Below are positions 57,442 to 64,000 of a DNA stretch of 64,000 nt, one piece after another; position 1 is the first letter of the stretch; every line of letters starts with the position of its first letter. Source of the stretch: JAOUEA01 sp038249195 (GTDB taxonomy: Bacteria; Actinomycetota; UBA4738; HRBIN12); NCBI GenBank assembly GCA_038249195.1, contig JBBRWM010000011.1, forward strand, positions 1 to 64,000, given 5' to 3'. The translations under genes and the position numbers were made by a program. Under the pieces are notes generated by a model. It saw only the letters and a program-made list of their open reading frames with translations, had not been told where the DNA came from and made no database searches.

Positions 57442-57939
57442 ATGGCGATCAAGCGGATGAACCACGCGGTCCTGTATGTGCGGGACGCTCAGCGCACGTA
57501 CGCGTTCTATCGCGACGTGCTCGGGTTCCGCCTCGTGTCGGAGATCCCTCAGGCGGGCGCGGTATTCATGCAGGCACCGGCCTCCACGAACGACCATGAC
57601 CTCGCGCTCTTCACGATCGGCGAGGACGCCGCGGACTCCAACGCCGGCCGGGGCGAGGTCGGTCTCTACCACATCGCGTGGGAGGTGCAGACGCTGGGAG
57701 ACCTGCAGGAGATCGCGGCGAGGCTCGCCGATGCGGGTGCCTTGGTGGGCGCCACCGATCACGCCACCACGAAAGCGCTGTACGCCAAGGATCCCGACGG
57801 GCTCGAGTTCGAGGTCTGCTGGATCCTGCCGGAGCGGTTCATCACCGACGACGTGGAGTCCGCCAAGACGCGGATGCGGCCCCTCGATCTCGCGTCCGAT
57901 GTCGAGCGGTACGGCGCGGACACGCCGAGCGGTCGTTGA
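57442..57939 (+). CDS. VOC family dioxygenase-like protein
   Basis: A 165-residue extradiol-dioxygenase-like VOC protein. Candidate metal ligands are His in RMNHAVLYVRDAQR, His in VGLYHIAWEVQTL and Glu in GLEFEVCWILPERF, the classic H-H-E of type I extradiol enzymes. It is full length for a one-domain member. GGGAGCGGCG precedes ATG 57442, which is used although the frame is open upstream. Substrate unknown; it stands alone. Confidence 0.85.
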   Translation: MAIKRMNHAVLYVRDAQRTYAFYRDVLGFRLVSEIPQAGAVFMQAPASTNDHDLALFTIGEDAADSNAGRGEVGLYHIAWEVQTLGDLQEIAARLADAGALVGATDHATTKALYAKDPDGLEFEVCWILPERFITDDVESAKTRMRPLDLASDVERYGADTPSGR

Positions 57940-58106
57940 GCCTGGGGGACGCGTCCTCGGGGCGTTGAACCAGAGGCACGGGACCCGAGGGCGCGAGCTA
58001 AGGGCACGGGACCCCCCCCACACAGCGGCAGATCCTCCTCGTTCTCGACCTGCGTGATCGTTGCCACGGACGGAAGGCCGGAGCCACGCGAGGGCCTGAG
58101 GTGGGA

Positions 58107-58793
58107 TCAGATGCGCGGGAGGGTTGCGATCCCGGAGACCGCGAACACCAGCAACACGGCCGCGATCGCCCCGGCGGTCACGCGCACGGCTCGGAACTCG
58201 AATCGCTGTGCCACCGCGACGAGGAACAGCACGGTCGCGAGCAGCACGGTCTGGCGGACGTAACGGTCGGCGGTCTCTCGCGCCGCCGTGCCCTCCGCGA
58301 AGGCGGCGCTCGCCTGGTCGTTCAAGACGTCGGCCTTCTCGCTCAGGGAGTTGTGGTACTGGGGCATGAAGGTCGGCCCCGGGGCCGTGTCCGGGTTCTT
58401 GAAGGGATGCGTCGCGACCCACGCGTCGAAGGCGACCTTGAATTCCGGACTGAAGCGCCGGACGTAGAGCTGGGCTACCTCGTGGTCGCCCGTCTGCTCC
58501 TCGGCGATCCACGTGTTGAACGTCACGACGTCGAGCAGCTTCTGATCTCGACCGTCCACGTCCGCGGCGTCGGCCTCGATCCGCAGGCGCGACGAGGTCC
58601 CGTAGAGGTACGACTGGCGTCCGTCCCAACGGGCCGCCTGGTATCCGCTCCAGGCCGTGGCCACGGCAACGACGGCCAGGAGGATGACCTCCATGATCTC
58701 GGACACCTCCTTCCAACCACGACGACGCCGCGCCGCCTCGTGGTGCGATTCGCTCAACTTGTGAGCGACCTCGACGTTCATCCCCTCGGGCAT
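58107..58793 (-). CDS. Conserved membrane protein of unknown function
   Basis: A 228-residue protein. An N-terminal segment (EIMEVILLAVVAVATAWSGY then QAARWDGRQS), a central helical, Glu/Asp-rich region and two C-terminal membrane segments (TVLLATVLFLVAVAQRF; TAGAIAAVLLVFAVSGI). The AWSGYQAARW-x-G segment occurs in a family of putative membrane proteins without known role. ATG 58793 is chosen because AGGAGGTGGCG lies directly upstream; the frame otherwise extends far over the divergent gene. Confidence 0.72.
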   Translation of the reverse strand: MPEGMNVEVAHKLSESHHEAARRRRGWKEVSEIMEVILLAVVAVATAWSGYQAARWDGRQSYLYGTSSRLRIEADAADVDGRDQKLLDVVTFNTWIAEEQTGDHEVAQLYVRRFSPEFKVAFDAWVATHPFKNPDTAPGPTFMPQYHNSLSEKADVLNDQASAAFAEGTAARETADRYVRQTVLLATVLFLVAVAQRFEFRAVRVTAGAIAAVLLVFAVSGIATLPRI

Positions 58794-58841
58794 CGCCACC
58801 TCCTGGCCGAGCAGCGTAGCGGAGGAGGGGGAGTCGTCCTG

Positions 58842-58847
58842 TACGCT
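58842..58847 (+). promoter_or_regulatory. Candidate -10 hexamer TACGCT
   Basis: TACGCT ends 6 nt before GTG 58854 of the small basic protein gene, without a Shine-Dalgarno sequence. Confidence 0.45.
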
Positions 58848-58853
58848 AGTGAG

Positions 58854-59063
58854 GTGCCAGACAGCGCGGGGAAGCGGCAACGTCGTGAAGTGAAGGCGAA
58901 GAAGGCCGCCGCCATCGAGGAACGGCGCCTCGCGCGCAGGAAGCGCGACGAGGACCGCGCCGCAGGTCTCATCGAACCCGGGACCCCGATCGAGGAGGCC
59001 GAGGATCCACTCGGACTCCCGGCCGAGGAACCGCAGAGCGATCGGAACGGCACGGAGCCCTAA
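58854..59063 (+). CDS. Small charged protein
   Basis: A 69-residue protein: a lysine/arginine-rich first half (AGKRQRREVKAKKAAAIEER then RLARRKRDEDRAAG) and an acidic Pro/Glu second half (PGTPIEEAEDPLGLPAEEPQ). The basic half is a likely helix. It has no recognised family. GTG 58854 is chosen because a TACGCT promoter hexamer is 6 nt upstream and the divergent gene's leader ends there. A hairpin spans the stop codon. Confidence 0.55.
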   Translation: MPDSAGKRQRREVKAKKAAAIEERRLARRKRDEDRAAGLIEPGTPIEEAEDPLGLPAEEPQSDRNGTEP

Positions 59064-59069
59064 GGGCTC
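59055..59069 (+). terminator. Hairpin spanning a stop codon
   Basis: GAGCCC and GGGCTC pair around TAA, the stop codon of the small charged protein gene. Confidence 0.4.
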
Positions 59070-59085
59070 GTTGCAAGCCGACGTC

Positions 59086-59103
59086 GCCGGCCCGTGGGCC
59101 GGC
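59086..59103. terminator. GC-rich hairpin in the DEAD-box helicase leader
   Basis: GCCGGCCC and GGGCCGGC form a perfect 8-bp stem with two bases between. It lies 97 bp before the helicase start, so it may end the upstream transcript or structure the helicase leader. Confidence 0.45.
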
Positions 59104-59199
59104 AAGGAATCATCCAACAGCGCCCACGAAGGACCTCCGCTGTGGAACGAGGCATCGAAGCACTCGACGCCCACAGAGGAACGAGCCGAGGAGGCTGTT

Positions 59200-60461
<1,262 letters not shown>

Positions 60462-60465
<4 letters not shown>

Positions 60466-60968
60466 GCCTGGTGCTCGGTCGGGCGGGTCACGTCGGCGAC
60501 GTCCGCGCGGAGTTCGGCGAGCAACGCGTCGGCATCGACGTGGAGGTTCACGCCCCGGGCTCCGCCCCCGATCGCCACGAGCCCACGCCCCCGCACGGCC
60601 GCGTCCGCTACCACGGGCCAGGCCACGCGTGAGCCGAAGGGCGTGATCGCTCCGCGTTGATAGCCCGTGGCCGCCCTTGCCTCATCCGCGTCGGGCAGCG
60701 ATAGACGCTTCGCGCCGAGGTGGGCGCGGAGCCGGGGCCAGTCGATCTGGCGCCCGGCGGGGACCAGCACGAAGACGTAGTCCTCGACCCCGCGCCGGAT
60801 CACGATCGTGCGCAGCAGCCGGTCGAGGGAGATCCCCTGCAGGGCCGCGCTCTGTTCTGCGCTCGTGGGCGCCTGCGTCCGCGACACCGAGAACGCGAGC
60901 GACGATCCGATCATGGCGCGGGTGGCCGGTGTCGGCGGGTCGATCCCAGGACCGGTCAGCGGGGACAC
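60462..60968 (-). CDS. YbaK/ProRS-editing-domain aminoacyl-tRNA deacylase
   Basis: A 168-residue editing protein. TPATRAMIGSSLAFSVSRT and AALQGISLDRLLRTIVIRRG begin the YbaK fold; YVFVLVPAGRQIDWPRLRAH, SLPDADEARAATGYQRGAIT with PFG and IGGGARGVNLHVDADALL are the conserved later parts. Such proteins hydrolyse misacylated Cys-tRNA(Pro) or Ala-tRNA(Pro). GTG 60968 is chosen because TAGTCT lies 7 nt upstream. Its stop overlaps the helicase stop region by 4 bp. Confidence 0.85.
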
Positions 60969-60975
60969 GTAGCCC

Positions 60976-60981
60976 AGACTA
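60976..60981 (-). promoter_or_regulatory. Candidate -10 hexamer TAGTCT
   Basis: On the minus strand TAGTCT ends 7 nt before the GTG start of the YbaK-type gene, with no ribosome-binding site. Confidence 0.45.
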
Positions 60982-61014
60982 ACGCTGAGCGTGCGCCGCG
61001 CCGATAGGACGTGC

Positions 61015-61941
61015 ATGTCGTTCACCGCGCTGGTCCTGCTGGCCTGGGTCGTCGCCGTGCTTGTCCTCGTTGCCGTCCTGATCGGACCCAAGTTCGTGCG
61101 GCAGCAACGATTCAAGCGACGCTACGACGCCGCGTCCGTGACCTCCCGCGGCGTGTACAAGTGGAAGACGCTGCTCCCGCCGATCCTCCTCTTGGCGGCG
61201 GCGGCCTGCCTCGCGCTGGCGTTCGGGCAGTTCCGCCTGAGCAGGCAAGCCAAGGAAGCCACCGTGGTGATGGCGATCGATGTCTCCGATTCCATGGACC
61301 AGACCGACGTCCTGCCCAGCCGCATCGCGGCGGCGCAGCACGCCGCGCAGGCATTCGTGCAGAAGCTCCCCGAGGGCTATCGGGTCGGGCTCGTGACGTT
61401 CGCGGGGAAGGCGCGCGTGCTCGTGACCCCGTCGTCGAACCGCGGGCCGCTCGACGGGGCCATCGCGTCGCTCACGACGAGCCGCGGGACCGTGATCGGT
61501 GACGGGCTCTCGTCGGCGCTCGACGCCATCGAGGCGGACCGAAGCGCCAATGGCGACGCGGCCGCGGCCGTCGTGCTGCTTTCCGACGGCGCGGACACGG
61601 GCAGCCAGGTGACCCCGCAGCAGGCCGCGGAGCGCGCGCGCTCGATGGAGGTCCCGGTCTTCACGGTGGTCTTGCGAGGGACGGAGCGCCCCGAGGTGCC
61701 CGCCGCATCGGCCTCCCCCGCGGCCGGCGGGAGCCTGTTGGAAGAGCTGTCAGCGAGCACCGAGGCACAGACCTTCTCGGCGCAGTCCGCGGGCGAGTTG
61801 ACGAAGGTCTACCAAACGCTCGGCGCGCAGCTGTCCTACGACCTGGCGGTGGGCGGCTCGGCCAAGGCGTTCTTGCTCCTCGCGGCCCTCCTCGGGGTGG
61901 CGGCGGGGCTGGCCGCGCTCGCCATATCCAAGACCGAGTAG
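61015..61941 (+). CDS. VWA-domain membrane protein
   Basis: A 308-residue membrane protein (BatA/BatB-like). Two N-terminal segments (LVLLAWVVAVLVLVAVLIGP; ILLLAAAACLALAFGQF) precede the von Willebrand factor A domain with the MIDAS metal motif VVMAIDVSDSMDQTD (D-x-S-x-S-type), TSRGTVIGDGLSSALDAI and VVLLSDGADTGS; a third segment (AFLLLAALLGVAAGLAALA) ends the protein. The VWA domain would sit outside the membrane and bind a partner protein. ATG 61015 is used; TAGGAC lies 4 nt upstream. Confidence 0.85.
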   Translation: MSFTALVLLAWVVAVLVLVAVLIGPKFVRQQRFKRRYDAASVTSRGVYKWKTLLPPILLLAAAACLALAFGQFRLSRQAKEATVVMAIDVSDSMDQTDVLPSRIAAAQHAAQAFVQKLPEGYRVGLVTFAGKARVLVTPSSNRGPLDGAIASLTTSRGTVIGDGLSSALDAIEADRSANGDAAAAVVLLSDGADTGSQVTPQQAAERARSMEVPVFTVVLRGTERPEVPAASASPAAGGSLLEELSASTEAQTFSAQSAGELTKVYQTLGAQLSYDLAVGGSAKAFLLLAALLGVAAGLAALAISKTE

Positions 61942-61944
61942 TTC

Positions 61945-62124
61945 CTAGCGGTAGGAGAGCCCCCACTGCTCGCGCTCACGTCGAGCGAGCTCCTGGACGG
62001 CCGCGCGCACGGCGTCGTCTTGGGGGTTGTCTGCGAGCCACGCTCGTGCTTCGGCGAACGCGGAGGCGATGTCGTTGGGGGAGGTGGCGCCCGACATCAG
62101 CGCCAATACGTCGTTGTGATCCAT
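61945..62124 (-). CDS. Small helical protein
   Basis: A 59-residue protein, MDHNDVLALMSGATSPNDIA, then SAFAEARAWLADNPQDDAVR and AVQELARREREQWGLSYR. It is predicted all-helical and soluble. It is not recognised. A weak ribosome-binding site (GGTAGGT) lies before the ATG. The gene converges on the VWA gene, with stops 3 bp apart. Confidence 0.58.
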   Translation of the reverse strand: MDHNDVLALMSGATSPNDIASAFAEARAWLADNPQDDAVRAAVQELARREREQWGLSYR

Positions 62125-62199
62125 ACCTACCTTTGTACCCGCAGAACGCGGTCGCGCGTGGGATATGAGCCCGTTTCCACACCACCGACACAACTTCGT

Positions 62200-63156
62200 T
62201 CAGCCGCAGGGGGTGCGCATGTGGTTGTGGTTCGTGACGAAGATCGGCCGCCCCTGGCCATCCGTACCGATGGTGTGGACCGTGTAGGTGCCTTTGTGGC
62301 GGGCGCACCCGGTTCGGAAGCGCGCCACGCCCCAGCTCCCATCGGCGCGCACTCGCGTTTCGAAGATCGGGTTGTCCGTGGTCCCGGTCCAGTTCAACCC
62401 CACCCGGGTCCCCGGCAGGAATCCGACGCCATCCGCCCGCCAGTGCATGGGTCGCACGTTCCCGGAGAACGTGTAGCACGTGAACCACGTGGAAAAGATC
62501 GCCACGGATGTCGGGAATCGCTGCGTGGGAGATGACGTGCGCACCTTGTAGAAGCCGGAGGGGACGTTCGGTTGCACGTAGTGGCCCGCGACCGATCCGA
62601 ACCGGTCGGTGCTCACGACCTTCGCCGTGACCGTGTCGCCGGCGCCGGACAACAGGAACACGCGGATGCGCTCCCGGGCGGGGTAGCCCGTGAGGTCGAA
62701 GGCCGCGGTGTAAGAGCTCCTCGATTGCAGCCGCTGCTGGGCGCAGACCCGGTCGAAGGGCGCCAGCTGCGTATCACCTTGCCGCAGCCGTTCCCTGATC
62801 GTGAAGGTGACGGCCGCCGACCGGCGCCCCGATGCGTCAACGGCGGATATCAGGTGAGCGCCGCCGGGGTTGCGAGGAACCGTGAAGGCGACGCTGAAGG
62901 TGCCCGAGCGCGTCGTGGTCGTGGACGCCACCTTGACGGCGCCGCGGACCCGGTCCTGGAAGTGCACCGAGACCTTCCGGCGGTGTGCGAATCCACGCCC
63001 ATGGACCGTGACCTTCGCTCCGACCGGTCCCACCGACCGCGACAGCGAGATCGACGGATGATGCGCGGAGGCGGAGGCGGAGGCCGGCGAGGCCAGTGCC
63101 GGGGCGATGCACGTCCCCAGGAGCGCGATCGCGAGGAGGGTTCGGATCCGGATCAT
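62200..63156 (-). CDS. Secreted protein with IPT/TIG-like Ig domain
   Basis: A 318-residue exported protein. MIRIRTLLAIALLGTCIAPA with LASPASA is the signal peptide. Residues 34-120 (PSISLSRSVGPVGAKVTVHG; GFAHRRKVSVHFQD; GTFSVAFTVPRNPGGAHLIS) resemble IPT/TIG or similar immunoglobulin-like repeats; the rest (AGHYVQPNVPSGFYKVRTSS, FCTYTF-like cysteines) may be a second beta domain. It has cysteines in RVCAQQ, FTCYTF, TGCARH and RTPCG. Function unknown, probably surface binding. TACTAT 6 nt before the ATG suggests a leaderless start. Confidence 0.78.
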   Translation of the reverse strand: MIRIRTLLAIALLGTCIAPALASPASASASAHHPSISLSRSVGPVGAKVTVHGRGFAHRRKVSVHFQDRVRGAVKVASTTTTRSGTFSVAFTVPRNPGGAHLISAVDASGRRSAAVTFTIRERLRQGDTQLAPFDRVCAQQRLQSRSSYTAAFDLTGYPARERIRVFLLSGAGDTVTAKVVSTDRFGSVAGHYVQPNVPSGFYKVRTSSPTQRFPTSVAIFSTWFTCYTFSGNVRPMHWRADGVGFLPGTRVGLNWTGTTDNPIFETRVRADGSWGVARFRTGCARHKGTYTVHTIGTDGQGRPIFVTNHNHMRTPCG

Positions 63157-63162
63157 GGCTGG

Positions 63163-63168
63163 ATAGTA
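63163..63168 (-). promoter_or_regulatory. Candidate -10 hexamer TACTAT
   Basis: On the minus strand TACTAT lies 6 nt before the ATG of the Ig-like secreted protein gene, with no ribosome-binding site. Confidence 0.5.
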
Positions 63169-63181
63169 TCCCCGCTCAGCG

Positions 63182-64000
63182 CTACAGCGTCTGCGGGCCT
63201 GAGCGCTCGAGCCAGGTCGTCAGCGGCTCGAAGCCCGTGCGCAGGAGGAACTGGTGGCCGCCGCCGGGCACCTCGAGCCGATCGGCGGCTGGGAGAAACG
63301 AGGCCCAGGCCTCCTGTGCCCGGATGGGGACCCGGTGGTCGTCTGCGGCGTTTACCAGCAGCGCGGGCGGCGCCGGGTCCATCCGAGCCAGGGCACCGAC
63401 CTCCTCACGGATCGAGGGGTCGGACAGGAGCGAGGCCAGGGTCCAGGCGCGGGCACGCACGGTGGGCCGTGCGAAGTCCATCACCACGGCGGCCGAATAC
63501 CCCCGAGCGAGTCCCACGGGGAGCGCGACCAGCGGCCAGACCAGCCGGGCCGTGGCAGCCAGGCCGCGTCGTCCGAGGGAGGGTCGCATCTCCCTTGGGT
63601 CGCGTGGCCCGAGGTGCGCCCCCGTCGGGAACGGGGTGGCCGCGAGGGCGAGGGCTCGCACCCGGCGCGGATCGCGGACGCACCACAGGGCCCCGAGCAC
63701 CCCGCCCAGCGAATGGCCCACCACGGCGAGCGGTCCCGACGACGAGGCGTCGGCGACCACGGCATCCAGGTCGCCGAGGTGGAAGGCGCGGTCGTAGTCG
63801 AGTTCGGGCTTGTCGGACCCCCCGAACCCGCCCAGGTCCGGCGCGATCACGGTGTATCGGTCGCCCAGCTGGTCGGCGAGCCCCTGCCAGTAGCGGCCGG
63901 ACCCGCCGAGGCCGTGGATCGCCAACACCGCCGGTCCCGAGCCCGCGGACCAGACGCGCATGCGACCCCATGGCCGCGCGAGGTCGTGACGTCGCAGTCG
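63182..64000 (-). CDS. Alpha/beta hydrolase, 5' end outside the window
   Basis: At least 272 residues of an alpha/beta hydrolase. VLAIHGLGGSGRYW (oxyanion HG loop), VIAPDLGGFGGSDKP, the nucleophile elbow VVGHSLGGVLGAL and the terminal LEVPGGGHQFLL (His) complete a canonical Ser-Asp-His triad, with the acid in LLVNAADDHRVP. Its substrate is unknown. An ATG at 63961 could start it, but the frame stays open to the window edge with sequence (LRRHDLARPWGRM) that reads as protein, so the true start may lie beyond 64000. Confidence 0.82.
   Translation of the reverse strand, partial: RLRRHDLARPWGRMRVWSAGSGPAVLAIHGLGGSGRYWQGLADQLGDRYTVIAPDLGGFGGSDKPELDYDRAFHLGDLDAVVADASSSGPLAVVGHSLGGVLGALWCVRDPRRVRALALAATPFPTGAHLGPRDPREMRPSLGRRGLAATARLVWPLVALPVGLARGYSAAVVMDFARPTVRARAWTLASLLSDPSIREEVGALARMDPAPPALLVNAADDHRVPIRAQEAWASFLPAADRLEVPGGGHQFLLRTGFEPLTTWLERSGPQTL

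Noticed and set aside
57940..58106. tRNA or small RNA near a run of Cs and a duplicated GGCACGGGACCC
   Set aside because: No cloverleaf or T-loop could be drawn; only a short direct repeat is visible.

Overview
This is a 64 kb stretch of very GC-rich bacterial DNA with short intergenic gaps and frequent GTG (and one TTG) starts. It holds no rRNA, tRNA, CRISPR array or transposase, so its taxonomy rests on gene content only. Deazaflavin (F420)-type enzymes (a Ddn-like nitroreductase and an LLM oxidoreductase), a lone SARP/BTAD regulator, DUF4232- and DUF5709-like proteins, many small secreted proteins and many apparently leaderless starts (a TANNNT hexamer 6-8 nt before ATG/GTG) point to an Actinomycetota genome, probably an uncultured soil lineage. 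A high-GC Chloroflexota (Limnocylindria-like) is not excluded.

Layout. 0.1-9.6 kb: zinc-ribbon protein, AAA+ ATPase, RecQ helicase with a phosphoribosyltransferase-like tail, an ApbE/ferric-reductase-like operon, DUF1697, a PLP decarboxylase and a helix-hairpin-helix protein. 9.8-19 kb: MFS exporter, DUF4232 protein, VOC protein, DUF1059, BTAD regulator, beta-propeller protein, isochorismatase-type hydrolase, cyclopropane fatty acid synthase, esterase, metallothionein-like peptide and a DUF4234 membrane protein. 19-30.3 kb: a zone rich in damaged genes (secreted protein, uncharacterised protein, heme peroxidase, serine hydrolase, LLM oxidoreductase, dihydrofolate-reductase-like) mixed with intact ones (DoxX, FN3 protein, peptidase S51, GNAT, secreted HNH nuclease, methyltransferase). 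30.4-35.9 kb: NUDIX, a pair of cell-wall peptidases (M15 and S13), then FIST sensor plus class III cyclase, facing a response regulator. 36-38.5 kb: the most system-like locus, an apparent operon of SLATT 2TM protein, patatin-like phospholipase and papain-like cysteine protease. 38.5-50.7 kb: DUF2231, iron-permease-like protein, diguanylate cyclase, ArfB, thioredoxin-like protein, amidase, acyl-CoA dehydrogenase-like protein, alcohol dehydrogenase, metallophosphoesterase and a NYN-LOTUS protein. 50.7-64 kb: a large FtsX-type permease with a fused double ATPase, F420 nitroreductase, small lipoproteins and membrane proteins, VOC protein, DEAD-box helicase, YbaK, VWA protein, a secreted Ig-like protein and an alpha/beta hydrolase that runs off the window.

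Two themes stand out. First, at least nine loci are gene remnants or genes broken by in-frame stops, frameshifts or internal deletions. The concentration is high enough that either real decay or uncorrected assembly error must be separated by read mapping. Second, signalling and membrane-attack functions sit close together (FIST-cyclase, response regulator, SLATT-patatin-protease, diguanylate cyclase). The SLATT-patatin-protease operon is the best candidate for an undescribed conflict or stress-response system, but no nucleotide-sensing partner is encoded with it, so this is inference.
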